Part shown: piece after piece, positions 1 to 11,216 of the stretch | How the letters are laid out: the number at the start of each line of letters is the position of its first letter | How positions within the stretch are numbered: position 1 is the first letter of the stretch | Origin: Metallyticus violacea | Lineage: Eukaryota; Arthropoda; Insecta; Mantodea; Metallyticidae | Length of the DNA: 64,000 nt | Direction of reading: 5' to 3' | Assembly (NCBI GenBank): GCA_030762175.1 | Contig: CM060831.1 | Span: 560,501-624,500, forward strand | Made by a program: the position numbers and the translations under genes | The notes under the pieces: generated by a model | Databases searched by the model: none | Told to the model about the DNA's origin: nothing | Seen by the model: the letters and a program-made list of their open reading frames with translations, nothing else

Positions 1-2038
1 GGGAAGGAGATGCTTCAAAAAATGACAGCTACACATTTACTTTTCTCTGGCGTTCTGTTGGTTCTTAAATTCATTACCTTATTCCTAAGTGTTCTTCAGT
101 GTCGACAGTGTTCTCCATCAGTCTACTGGAATGCTGACGCAACAGATGCCGCAACAAAACCGTCATGCCAACTCCTGCAAGGAAAGGATGAGTCATTGAC
201 GATGATATGAAAACATCTGCTGTAACCATAGGCGCCAACTCCTAGGAGCCGAGCCTGAGCATCCTGCCCCCCCCCCCCCCATTTCATAACTTTTCGTATT
301 GAGTTCTGATATTTATTTACAATATATATTTAAATTTTAATTTGAGCAGGTTCAAATTAAAATCTTGAAAGAAACACGCCAACAGCTACATTGTATAATA
401 CTGCCAACAATAATTTCTTTCATATCACAGTTTTATGTGCTCAAATGGCATACCAGGCAGCTCACAAAGTTTTCATGTAGGAGTAATATAGCTACCACGC
501 TAAGTTGCACTCTAAAAAGATTAGGTTTGGGAAAATGTTTTTTAACCCTTAAAAAATAAGTACTACCAATCATGTTTTAATTAATGGATGTTTCATTTCA
601 ATGTTCTCTTTGTAGAATTGTAAGTGTTGCTTCACATCTGCTGGTTGAAACTGAGTAATTCATTACGAGTGGAAGTGATTATGATCTCTTTCTATCTCTC
701 ATTAGGATGATATTCATTCTGACAGGCTGAGATCGCATCAAAACACGATGAACCTCTTGTAATCAAAGGTGAACGAGAATTCCCTAGATAACTTTTCCTC
801 GCTTGTACAGTTTCTGAAAAGTAATGGCTGTGCGCCCGAAATTGTTCTCAGTTTACTAAACTATTCCGGTGTCAACTTGTACAGAAGTCTGAAGATCATA
901 ATGCATACCAATTTTAAATTGTCACCGAAATATAACCTTTGAATCTCGATAGTATAACAGATTACTTCATTGGAAGAAAACATTTGTGGGGACATGCGTG
1001 TTAAAATACATTAAGTTTTCAGCTTTTTATTTTTAAAATGTTTTGATTGGTATGTTTACAGTTTATAGATTTTTTTTAAAATACAAAATCTAATAGAAGA
1101 GTAAAGATATAACTATATTATTTCAGTTTACTTCATTTCATTAACTTGTCTGCTTAGTAACGCTTTAATTAATATGGAATTAACTTTTAGTTGCAAGGGA
1201 GTGAACATTTACAAACTTTGTGCTTATGTTGATGTCGCTGCCATGGATATTCACAAATCTCCCCCTAAGCCGACTTCTATGGTTGAAAGCTCTAAATATT
1301 GTAATTTCATTCCAATGCCACCTGCTCTAAGTCCAATTGTTTAATTTAATACATTTATAATATATGCAAGTGACAGCAATAAATTATAATTCCAGAAACA
1401 ATGCGACTGTATTCCACATTGCCTTTTCAATTTAAATTAACTATTTTGAATGCCATGTTAAATAATATTATAACAAATTTAGCATAATTTATTTAAAAAA
1501 AATCAATGCAATTGCCAAAGAAAACGGTAGGAGATAGGAGACTTTGGAAGTTACGGCACACGAATTAGTCAGTCATGTTCTTTTATTTCTTCCAAAGGAA
1601 AGAAAGAAAAAAAAAACCGTTAAAGTTTATTCTTCGGTGTTAATTCGATTTGGTAGTATTGGGCTAGATGTTTACTTTTCGGTAGAATGTCAGGTGCAAA
1701 CTAAAGTTTTAATAATTTTATTAAAAGACAAATGTACATTAAAACGAAACATTTCATTGGTACATTATCTCTCTCTCTCCCTGTCCTAAACAACATTTTT
1801 TAACTGTCTGTTCCCAGGAATATGAAGCAGCAGACGCCGTATAATGACCTGGTCAGGCGTACTAGTTTTCAAAATGGCTTCTTGCTTCCTATAAGCATTT
1901 TTCGTAGTAAGAAAACTACGTTACTCCATTTTTATTTTATGGCGATCAAAACACTGAAAGGCATTGTAAATCGAGCTCCAGGAGAAATGTTTGATCGTTA
2001 AACATTTATACCTCACAACAAACAATTCAAGCTGTACT
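1..2038. other. Non-coding stretch, no gene recognised
   Basis: AT-rich DNA with many stops in all frames. The short ORFs show no family features, no repeats between them and no splice-consistent partners. A C-homopolymer lies near 267-280 and a CT-rich run near 1770. I see no RNA gene or transposon coding domain. Confidence 0.5.
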
Positions 2039-2039
2039 A

Positions 2040-2075
2040 CCGGACAGCAACAGCAACAGCAACAACAACAACAAC

Positions 2076-2119
<44 letters not shown>

Positions 2120-2152
2120 CAACAACAACAACAATAAGAACAACAACAACCA
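2040..2152. repeat. Compound CAA/TAA trinucleotide microsatellite
   Basis: About 110 bp of (CAG/CAA)n, then (TAA)n, then (CAA)n. The apparent poly-Tyr/poly-Cys ORF on the minus strand is a product of this repeat, not a gene. A short (TA)n run follows at about 2286-2303. Confidence 0.9.
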
Positions 2153-2314
2153 TGTTGCAATAGATTTCTTCAAAAGTCAGAGATTAATATTCCATGACAT
2201 GACATAACAAATTTATTTAACAAAAACAAATACAATAACAATTACGTTAGACTGCAGCAAGCATAATACAAATAAATAAATAAATTATATATATATATAT
2301 ATAGAAAGTGTCTA

Positions 2315-2860
2315 CCAGTGCTCTAGCGGTTACAATTTCTGTTTCTTTTCAATGCGACTCGGTATGTAAGTTATGACCATCAATCACAAACGATTTAAAT
2401 AGAGTTCATTAGCCAGCAAAATTGACCCATTGGAGGCGGGGGTTAATTTAGAGCAATAATGTTTTTAAAAAATTGAAAAAGCTCTAGTAAAGGCAATTCT
2501 TGTTTTTTCTCAGCGAAACTCAGTATATTTCATTTAAATAAATTTATAAAACCAATTTCTGAAAATCAGAGTAATCGGACCATAAGGAGTGGGAGTTAAA
2601 GCTACATTTAAAAATAGTTTATACCGGTAGCAATTTAATTTTTTATGAGGAAATTCTATATATGCCACTGAAAAAAAATTACAAAAATAGTCTCTTAAAA
2701 TCAGTGAAATTTGATTATTAGGAATGGGGGTTTACCTGAAAACCAACATTTAAAAATCGCTCTAGCGGCAGCAATTTGCTTTTTCACAACAAAATTCATC
2801 ATATACCATTTAAATAAAAGAATTTACCAGCCAGAATATATATATCGGTATTTACATTTT
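2315..2860. repeat. Diverged tandem repeat, ~140-160 bp unit, about 4 copies
   Basis: A motif of the form gctctagcggyagcaattt recurs near 2319, 2480, 2617 and 2759. Each is followed by a T-rich stretch, an 'aaattcatcatat'-like segment and a purine-rich stretch with 'ggaatggggg'. Units are well diverged, so the array is old. No coding potential is seen. Confidence 0.6.
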
Positions 2861-2869
2861 ATGGCTGCA

Positions 2870-3420
2870 ATATTTTGAGGAATATTCGTGGTTCTCTATG
2901 TGACCAAAGACAATGCCATACGCTACTATATGATTACTTTCAGTCACATTACGTTTTAGCTCATATAAGTAGGTATACTGAGTGGGGCTAAACATGCTGA
3001 TCAAACATGAACCTGCTCTAAAAGGTATTCCTTGGCAATTCTACAGGATAGTGGGATCGAGGACTATCCAGCTACTGGCAACCCGCCTGTCACCCGCTGG
3101 CTAGTAAAAGGGTGCATTATTGGTACTTTCAATAACAGATTGATGTAAAATATTGATAAACTGGCATTGTCACTTGAGTAGAGTAACTAAATCATTGATG
3201 CCATATTTCCATTCAAAACCGTGTAATCAATTAAACTTTCCTGGTAATTTGAATTGCATCAAGTGAATCAGTCTTGCCCATTGCAGTTAAAATGGAGATC
3301 AATTTATAGTTCTACCGCAAAAAGACTAAATTTATGACCTACATTCGGAGTCTTAACTGCCGGAAACAGATAAGCTGCTCTATCAGTATAAATTTTGGAG
3401 CATCTTTTTAAGAGGCGCTG
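2870..3420. repeat. Left-flank patch of the satellite family found again at 20-24.7 kb
   Basis: The segment near 3300-3370 (ccgcaaaaagactaaattta, then 'tatgacctacattcgg' and 'ctgccgg') matches the satellite monomers right of the Polinton. The 3120-3240 part resembles another monomer type of that family. Its presence on both sides of the element suggests a locus already rich in this satellite. Confidence 0.55.
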
Positions 3421-4007
3421 AGTAAGGGGATGTTATTGATTATTAATTAGTTGATTAATGGTGTTTGTTCTTTCAATGCCCCACTTTGGTTCGTTATCTG
3501 GAGCGGTTTTAGTTAGGGTGCATATGGGGGGTGCGGGGATTTAGGTTGATGAATGTTGGATTGTGTTATGCGGCTTCTAGCTCAGTCGGTTGCTCCAATT
3601 TAATTATGATGTGGGTCGCAGGATTCACTGGAGTGTTTTGTGGGTCCTTCGGATGCACGAGAATGGGGAATATATCGCATAATACACACACGAGATAATT
3701 CTCTTCCACCAGTCTTATCAATATCGGACTGCTCGCCACTGCCTAACAAATTTATATTACCTTGATACAACTGATATGCTTTCTCCCCACTTCTACTCTC
3801 TGCCTTACTATTCTGTCTTTTCACTTTCTATTCTCAATACTATTAACTAACCATTTACAGTATGCCTATGCTCCGGCTATCTTAGCACTTGACCTCTTCT
3901 TTTGTCACATTTGAATCTATCATCGCCCGCTATTCTCAATTTTAATTGTGTTAATTTTCACCGGCGGTCTCTCAACCATCACAACTGCGATATCCGTCCG
4001 CGATTGT
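3421..4007. other. Unannotated left flank of the Polinton
   Basis: No gene seen. The last ~35 bases hold gtctctcaacc...gatatcc, similar in wording and orientation to the right flank just after 18669 (gtctccccaactccgatatc). This may be a host repeat at the insertion site, or an outer diverged part of the element's terminus. Confidence 0.35.
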
Positions 4008-4240
4008 CAGTAGTATATATCCCGTTTCCGGTGATTTAATTAATTGGACGCGATTAAATTGATTATGCTAAAGATATCGAAAAGTGGGGGGTGGGCGTTG
4101 ATGTGGGGAGCGACGTTGGTGGGGAGTGATGGTGGATGGGGGGTTGATGGGGTGGGGGTGGGGGGTAGATATAAAAAATCTTAATTTAAATGGTTGATCT
4201 AGCATTCGGTTTAAATCACCGAAAAGGGGGTGTATGACAT
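4008..4240 (+). repeat. Left terminal inverted repeat with internal fold-back
   Basis: The outer arm (4008-4045) contains cccgtttccggtgatttaat. About 170 bp inward the same words return inverted (ttaaatcaccgaaaag, 4211-4226). The loop between them is strongly G-rich on the + strand (4081-4167) with many runs of four or more Gs. The right end has the same layout, complementary. Confidence 0.8.
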
Positions 4241-4440
4241 CAATTAGCATATACAATTAATGTATTGCGTGGATACGCAAAAATGATATCGTAATTAAGA
4301 CAGAGCCCTTCCGCCACTGGGTTTCCAGTTCCCCACTGACACGCTCGCACCTGAGTGTTTCACAATAGCCCCCTCCATCTCCTTTGTTAACACCCCGCGC
4401 GAAGAGAGTTCTACCGGCCGCTCTGACCTCATTCTTAAAC
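4241..4440. other. Spacer between left terminus and tandem repeats
   Basis: No ORF of note; relatively C/T-rich. It probably belongs to the non-coding end region of the element. Confidence 0.4.
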
Positions 4441-5450
4441 TGTATTGTTCTTTCTCTTACGTAGCGAAAATCCCACCACCTGCATTTCTAAAAGTGGCCA
4501 GCTATTTCTAAGCGAGCGAATTGTCGCTAAATGGAACAAAGGTTTTCTTTCTTATAAATTCATTTTTTTTAACAAACCTTCGGACATCGTTTGTCCTTTC
4601 ACGTATGGCTTTAAAAGAATTCTGATCCAGAAAAGTCATTGTTATAAGAGAAGAAAAAGGTTATACACCTGTATATATTCCTTACGTAGCGAAAACCTCG
4701 ACACCTGCATTTCTAAAAGTAAGCAGATATATTTCTTTGAACAAACCTCCGGTCACGTATGCTTTTAAAAGAATTTTCAGTGCTGGTCCAGTTCTTTTCT
4801 TAACTATGCTAAGTAGTACTCCCTCTTTGTAACTAAAAACATAAAAGGTGTTCTTTTGAAAATCCCACCACCTGCATTTCTAAAAGCGGCCAGCTATTTC
4901 TAAGCGAGAGAATTGTCACTAAATGGAGCAACGTTTTCTTTCTTATAAATTCATTTCTACATTTCTTTTAACCAATCTTCGGACGTTCGTTTGTCCTTTC
5001 ACATATGGCTTTAAAAGAATTCTGGTCCAGAAAAGTCATTGTTATAAAAGAAGAAAAAGGTTATTCCTTATAGACACCTGTATATATTCCTTACGTAGAG
5101 AAAACCCCTACACCTGCATTTCTAAAAGTAGGCAGCTATATTTCTTTGAATAAACCCCCGGTCACGTATGCTTTTAAAAGAATTTTCAGTGCTGGTCCAG
5201 TTCTTTTCTTAACTATGCTAAGTAGTACTGCCCCTTTGTAACTAAAAACATAAAAGGGGTTCTTTTGAAAATCCCTTCACCTGCATTTCTAAAAGTGAAC
5301 ATTGTCACTATAAACAATCAAGGTTCCTTATAAATTCATTTGTACATTTCTTTGAACAAACCTCCGTTCACGTATGCTTTTAAAAGAATTTTTCAGTGCT
5401 GGCCGGTTCTTTTCTTAACTATGCTTAGTAGTACTACCCCTTTGTAACTA
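4441..5450. repeat. Left subterminal tandem repeats (~400 bp dimeric unit)
   Basis: The phrase cacctgcatttctaaaag recurs near 4478, 4703, 4869, 5111 and 5278. Spacings alternate at about 225/166/242/167 bp, so the higher unit is ~390-410 bp made of two related halves. A second phrase, gtcacgtatgcttttaaaag, recurs near 4750, 5161 and 5370 (gttcacgta in the last). The last copy is shortened. Short ORFs here repeat one another and look like by-products of the repeat. Confidence 0.85.
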
Positions 5451-5540
5451 AAATTTTATGTAGTGAAAAACCGTCATCTGTATTTTCTCTCTCTTTCTAA
5501 GCAAAATGAATGCCTTCCCCCCGCCAAAACCATTTTGTAC

Positions 5541-5640
5541 GGTGATTGGTTGAAGGGTTACGCATGCGCAGTAGAAACCCCCCGTGAACGTGATTGGTTG
5601 TAGGGTTACGCATGTGCAGTAGAAATCCAGTTCGCTTTGG
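5541..5640 (+). promoter_or_regulatory. Duplicated 48 bp upstream element with inverted CCAAT and NRF-1-like words
   Basis: Two copies, starting at about 5542 and 5590, each read gtgattggtt, then gggttacgca, then tgcgcagtagaaa (tgtgcag in copy 2). ATTGG is an inverted CCAAT box, and cgcatgcgca resembles the core of an NRF-1 site (known consensus, inference here). They lie 30-130 bp upstream of a TATA box. Confidence 0.5.
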
Positions 5641-5670
5641 CTGGGGCGTGGTCTTAGGAGTGGAGTGTTA

Positions 5671-5678
5671 TGTATAAA
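5671..5678 (+). promoter_or_regulatory. TATA box upstream of the polymerase reading frame
   Basis: gtataaaag lies about 45-50 bp before the first good ATG (5720, MSTINKLS). The spacing leaves room for a transcription start near 5700 and a short leader. It is the clearest core promoter in the element. Confidence 0.55.
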
Positions 5679-5719
5679 AGTTCTGTCGCGACGAAAGGCA
5701 GTTATATCTCGTGGCAATC

Positions 5720-6400
5720 ATGTCTACCATCAACAAGCTCAGCAAGGTCGTCAACAGCAGAGGCAACTCTTCTATTTGGAATATGGATGGCTGTGTTCAC
5801 CCTTCCACCAGCACGGGTGACCGGCCTTCTACTGGCACGGAGACTTCTAGAAATAATGGTCCTTCTACTGGAAACTCCGGTGATCATCCTTCTACCAGCA
5901 TTACTCTCAAGAGAGCACGTGGTGAGCGGAGTCTAGTTGAAGGCTTCACGACAATGATAGACCAGTTCGTCAACAAAGGTGATAAGTCTTCTGCCCGTGA
6001 TCATCCTTCTACCAGCACTGCTCTCAAGAGAGCACGCTATGGGAGCAAACTCACTCTCAAGAGAGCACGTGGTGAGCGGAGACTAGTTGACGACTCCGCA
6101 TCCGGTGGGGTGCATTTTCTACCGGAAATGGTGAAACTTCTATTTGTGAACCATCTTCTGCTGATAATCCTGCTGCCAATCAGACCTCTATCGGAAACTC
6201 CTCGTCCGGTGGGGGTGCATCTTCCACCGCAAACGGCGAAACTTCTATTGGTGAACCATCTTCTGCTGATCATCCAGCTGCCAATCAGGCCTCTAACGGA
6301 AACACCTCGTTCGGTGGGGGTGCATCTTCTACCAGAAATGGTGAAACTTCTATTGGTGAACCATCTTCAGCTGCTGGCAGCATTGAGCCACAGGTAAGTG
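5720..6400 (+). repeat. Low-complexity repeats in the polymerase N-terminal extension
   Basis: Three ~35-codon repeats (gaaacttctat at about 6133, 6238, 6346) encode NGETSIGEPSSAD-type units rich in Ser, Gly, Asn and Ala. Before them, HPSTS...LKRARGERxLV is repeated 2-3 times. The LKRARGER motif is basic and could be a nuclear localisation signal (inference). The frame shifts between the two blocks at the short G run near 6104. Confidence 0.8.
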
Positions 6401-9400
6401 CAACCTTGCAACCAACTTTCGAAATTATAATCCATAGCCAGAGGGCAGCTAAAAAATTTTATTCTGGGTATGCTGAAGCTGAAATTATGGTGAGTTCGAT
6501 GCCTAAAGATACAGATCCTAACCAATGGGTTTCCAAGGTGTTTCATGATTATTTAGCTTTTGTGGACGACAATCTACTAAAAAATCAGCCAGGGTTCATA
6601 GGAATAACCATTCATGATACCAAAAATCCTGCTAGGCCATTTAACATGAGTGTTCGTAGGTTTGATCAGGTAAATCCCGAAGCCATATTGAAATCAATGG
6701 AGAAAATAATGCAAAGTAACAAAGAATTTTTGTTGGGAGGGGCGATCATAATTTCGTGTATTTGGACAAATGAAATATCAGGTTCATGCTACAAACGCAG
6801 CGATGACTGTAGTAAAAACAGAGGAATAATAGTAATTAAATACAAAGACAATCTTTGTCTACCTAGAGCCATCGCAGTGTGCAAAGCCAAAATTGACGGG
6901 GATACTCATTATGGTTCTATTAAGCGTTATGATCATCTGCAAAAACAAAAGGCTGTAGAATTGTGTGAACAAATAGGCAAAACCAATGGCCCGTTTACAC
7001 TTGACGACGTGAAACTCTTTGAGATGGTACTAACGGAGTATTCCATCACTGTTTTTGGCGGCCATAATGGTAAAAATGTCCTCTACAAGTCGGAAATTAA
7101 CACCGATAAACATATCGATGTAATCTTCCACGACAGCAATTTTAACGCAATTGTAAACCTACATGGGGCATTCAAGTGTAAGTGGTATTGCCGACATTGT
7201 AATTTTCCCTCAGTTAATAAAAAAGAAACTCACCGGGGTGACCTAAACTGTGTCAAGTGTCGACAGAGGTGTCCAACTTCATTTGATAGCTATGTGAAAT
7301 GCTACTCATGTCATCGCGATTTCAATGGGCAGACATGTTTTAATGATCATTTGATTAAGGGGAAATATTGCCCTAAAACCATGTCAGTATGTGACGTAGA
7401 AAAAGTATGCCCGTTGTGTAACAAACTTGTGAATATGAGGCTTAGGAAAACTCCTCTGAAATTTATTGTGGTACTTGTAAGATCCATGTGAATGCTAACC
7501 ACCAGTGCTACATTCAGCCGTACAATTCACCAAATTTGCGAAACAATTTCGTGTTCATGTTCATAGATTTAGAGTGTACTCAGAACACACTTTATTCCGT
7601 AGGTGTGTTTGAACATATTCCTAATCTATGTATAATGTATAAAACCTGCGGCCTGTGTGTAGACAAGTCTCATAAGATGTCCTATTGTACACAGTGTGGT
7701 GTTAAAGAATGGGTATTTGACAAGGAGCCTGTGAAAGAATTGTTTGACCACATCACACAGCCCGGGTTCGAATCCCGAGACATTGTCGTCATAGCACACA
7801 ACTTGAAGTCGTATGATGGGCAGTTTCTGTTAAAACACATGGTGGGCAGTCTAAATTGGAACCCCGAGCTCATTATGAATGGAAGTAAAATTTACAGAAT
7901 GAAGTATAAGAGTGTGACTTTTCTAGACTCTTTGAATTTCATTCCTATGCCACTGCCTCGCTTTTCAAAGACATTTCAACTCCCTGAATGTAAAGGTTAT
8001 TTTCCTTACCTGTTCAACACCAAGGAATACGAAAAGTATGTTGGTCCTGTACCTGAGCAAAAATATTACTGCCCAGATAGCATGAGTGTTGATGTCCGCA
8101 AGAGTTTCGAACAGCGGCATAATGAAAAGGTGTCTTCAAACTATGTCTTTGACATAAAAAAGAAATGGTGGCTTACTGTAAAACTGACGTTTATCTTGAG
8201 TCAGGGTGTTTCCAAATTTAGGAAGCAATTTATTGGCGAGAACGGCATTGACCCGTTTAGAGAATGCGTCACCATAGCTCAGGCATGCATGAATGTTTAC
8301 AGGAAACGGTTTATGCCAAGAAATAAAATTCCACTTATTCCAGGAGGAGGATACCGCTTAGCTGATAAGCAATCGCGGGTAGCGTGTATCTGGTTGTCTT
8401 GGTTGGAACAGCAGCAATCAATCATCATACAGCATGCTTATAGGTGTCGGGAAATTAAAGTTTTAGGGCATAAAGTGGACGGGTACAAAGAAGGGAAATG
8501 CATCTATTTCGTTTATGGATGCTTCTATCACGGTTGCATACGTTGTTATCCGAATAGGAATTCAAGGTTATACAACACGGGTAACCAGACCATGAGTTCC
8601 AGATATGAGGACACCGTGAAGGTCACGAAGATGAGAGATGCTGGCTACAACGTGACCGAGATGTGGGAGTGTGAGTTTAATGGCTTGATTAAGGCCGATG
8701 GGTTTTGGCAGAATTTGTCAAAAGTTTTCCCTACCCGGAGCCTCTCAACCCACGAGATGCCTTCTTTGGTAGACGAACAAATTGTACGAAAACCTACTGC
8801 GAGGCCTCTGGAGATATGAAAATGTTTTACTACGATGTGTGCAGTTTGTACCCGTTCGTAAATAAGACCAAGGCTTACCCTGTTGGACACCCAAAGATTC
8901 ATGTGGATAATTTACCAAATTTGCAAGATGTTGAGGGTGGCATTGTAAAGTGTAAAATTCTTCCCCCGGAAAGACTGTACCACCCCGTCCTGCCATCGCG
9001 CATTAACGGTAAACTTGTTTCCGCTATGTCGCACATGTGCAGAGATGGAGAATCAGACAGAGTGCACGCATACAGAGGACGAAAGATGTATGACAGGTAC
9101 CTGGGTAGTGGGCGAGATTAAAGTAGCATTAGAGGAAGGTTATAGGGTGATTCATGTGTATGAAATATGGCAGTATGACATGGCACGCTATAACCCCTCC
9201 ACTGGAGAAAAGGGTCTTTTTCAGGACTATGTGAATCAGTTCCTGAAAATTAAAACCGAAGCCTCCGGTTGGCCCAAAGACTGCGACACTCCTGCCATGA
9301 GAAATGAGTATATCGCACGATTTTTGGAAAAAGAAGGCGTAGCACAGGACAAAGACGCTATTGAAACCAATCCTGGCAGGCGCGAGTTGGGTAAACTGAT

Positions 9401-10118
9401 GTTAAACTCTTTTTGGGGAAAATATGGGCAAAGAGATAACTTGTCCACGTGAGAGCTTGTGAAAGATTATTCGAGGCTCATAGACCTACTTAACGACCCA
9501 GGAGTAGAGGTACAGGCTTACCTGGTTGCTACAGAAGAGGTGATGTACGTGGTATGGAAACATTGCAATCAGAACCCTAAATTGATTTGCACCACTAACA
9601 GTCATAGCTGCATATACAACTGCCCATGCAAGAATCGAGCTCTATTCCTATCTTAGGAGATTGGGTGAATGCGTGTGTTATTTCGACACAGATTCTGTTA
9701 TAGCCACGTACAGACCGGGGAATGGATGCCTCCAACGGGCCCATTTTTAGGGTGTATGACAGATGAAATAGAAAAGTACGGTGATGGTGCGTATATTTTC
9801 AGATTTGCATCTACAGGCACAAAAAGTTACACCATAGAGGTTAAGTGTGGGGATAAGACGCACTCTGTCTGTAAAATTAAAGGCACCACCCTCAGCTCGG
9901 AGAAGTTGGAAAATGTAAGCTCTGACGTTATCAGGAACACCATATTGAGGGATAATTCAATGTCGGTAGTACTTGAAGGCACACAGATTTCTAGGAAATT
10001 TCTAGGAACTGTGGTAACTGAGTCTTCAGTGAAAACCTATAGGATGGTGGTCAACAAACGTGTACAGAGTGAAAACTTTGACTCCTACCCGTACGGGTAT
10101 AAAAGAAGGCGTATCTAA
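5720..10118 (+). pseudogene. polB: Protein-primed family B DNA polymerase, multiply frameshifted
   Basis: Replicative polymerase of the Polinton. Exo I shows as FIDLEC (~7560-7577) and Exo II as AHNLKSYDGQF (~7792-7824). Motif A is DVCSLYP (8834-8854), motif B KLMLNSFWGKYG (~9393-9428) and motif C YFDTDS (9679-9696). A Cys/His-rich stretch (CRHC, CVKC, CYSCH, CPLC) precedes the exonuclease. The N-terminal ~230 codons are low-complexity repeats. The frame breaks at a G run near 6104-6108, near 7443, near an A run at ~8720, near 9013, ~9600 and ~9716, plus an in-frame TGA at 9450-9452. The frame order is 2-1-3-2-3-1-3. All catalytic motifs survive, but no open frame joins them. The stop abuts the ATPase ATG (TAAATG). 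Some indels sit in homopolymers, so assembly error is possible for part of them. Confidence 0.93.
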
Positions 10119-10766
10119 ATGAGAGCACATCAGTCGCCCACAATGTCTACTGACCAACACTTTAAATTTAATTTCCCCTGCACCATGCTAATTGCAGGTC
10201 CTTCGCGGTGCGGTAAGTCTACATTTGTGAAAAATTTAATCAGTAATGCAGACCGGATGTTTGACAATCCCATGAAAAAAGTGTTGTGGTGTCATCCGTC
10301 AGAATATTCTCCTAAACCAAGCCCGTTCTTCGCAGCCCATGCAGGTATACCAGATTTGGAGACTGTTAATGAGGGAGATTTAGTTATTTTGGATGATTTA
10401 ATGTACGAAGCCGACGGGGAAAACGTGTCAAATTTTTTCACTAGAGATTCACATCACAAACGCTTTGGGATTATTTACATATTACAAAACGTTTTTCCAC
10501 AAGGAAATAAATTTCGAACTATATCTCTAAATGCAAACTACATTGGCGTGTTTAAAAACAATAGAGACAAAATGCAAATTGATAGGATTTGTCAACAGAT
10601 CGAGCCAAAGAACTCTAGGTTTCTTTTAGAGGCGTTTGAAAAGGCCACTGAAAACCGTCACGGCTATCTGCTGTTGTATTGTAGTCCGTACACGCCAAAT
10701 CAATACAGGTATCGAACCGGTGTCCTACCAGGAGAAACGCCTTCTTATTTTATACCCAATTGTTGA
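10119..10766 (+). CDS. A32/FtsK-HerA-type DNA-packaging ATPase
   Basis: Predicted genome-packaging ATPase of the Polinton virion, 215 aa and uninterrupted. Walker A is GPSRCGKS (residues 27-34) and Walker B LVILDD (88-93). A later NNRDK fits the conserved sensor/arginine region. It begins at ATG 10119 directly after the polymerase stop; a second ATG at codon 9 (MSTDQ) is also possible. Length and order (downstream of polB, upstream of the integrase) fit the family. In the family this ATPase translocates DNA into the capsid (established). Intactness here is seen directly. Confidence 0.92.
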   Translation: MRAHQSPTMSTDQHFKFNFPCTMLIAGPSRCGKSTFVKNLISNADRMFDNPMKKVLWCHPSEYSPKPSPFFAAHAGIPDLETVNEGDLVILDDLMYEADGENVSNFFTRDSHHKRFGIIYILQNVFPQGNKFRTISLNANYIGVFKNNRDKMQIDRICQQIEPKNSRFLLEAFEKATENRHGYLLLYCSPYTPNQYRYRTGVLPGETPSYFIPNC

Positions 10767-10799
10767 CCACTTTTCTGAAGGTTTTATTTGCGCGCTTCC

Positions 10800-10825
10800 C
10801 AGAGAGTTTAAATAAACGAGCAACG
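10800..10825 (+). promoter_or_regulatory. TTTAAATAAA motif: possible poly(A) signal and/or TATA-like element
   Basis: gagtttaaataaacgagc lies ~40 bp after the ATPase stop and ~50 bp before the next ATG (10863). It could end the upstream transcript, start the next one, or both. There is no independent support. Confidence 0.35.
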
Positions 10826-10862
10826 ATCACACTTCAGTCATTTTATCACAGACACAGGCAGG

Positions 10863-11216
10863 ATGAGCATTGCCAGACTGAGTAGCCCAATGATTGCAAT
10901 GCAACACGCAAATTTGACAGTTTTAGCCAAGGCTAAGCCCATTTTGCGACAAAAACTGTTGAAAAGTGCTAACCCAGAGCTAATTTAGGCCATTTCCGAA
11001 TGTGTACTCAACGTGTGCAGAGGTCATGTCAATTTACCTATAAATTGCTTGAAGCGCTTAAAGAAACATAAAGCTAGCTGGAGAAAATTAAATAACAAAC
11101 GACTTTCCTTGAAGGAAAAGAAAAAGGTTCTTGTACAGAGAGGCGGTTTTTTACCTGCTTTTCTACTCCCGATATTGGCTTCACTCGGTAGTGCTCTCGT
11201 GTCAAATTTGAGTTAA
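10863..11216 (+). pseudogene. Small basic protein with hydrophobic GGFLP tail, one internal stop
   Basis: Frame from ATG 10863 (MSIARLSSPM) to TAA 11214-11216, 117 codons with one in-frame TAG at 10986-10988. After the stop the frame continues with ISECVLNVCRGHVNL, a Lys/Arg-rich middle (RLKKHKASWRKLNNKR) and a C-terminal QRGGFLPAFLLPILASLG hydrophobic segment. A basic body plus a GGFLP-type tail recurs in small Polinton/adintovirus proteins, thought to be virion or core components (knowledge, moderate). The downstream gene starts at the very next base. If the TAG is a sequencing error, this is a normal gene. Confidence 0.6.

Noticed and set aside
1921..2160. Poly-Tyr/poly-Cys minus-strand ORF
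   Set aside because: Entirely produced by the CAA/TAA microsatellite.
4441..5450. CRISPR-like or coding repeats
   Set aside because: Units are ~200-400 bp without short identical repeats and unique spacers, in an animal genome; ORFs within merely mirror the repeat.
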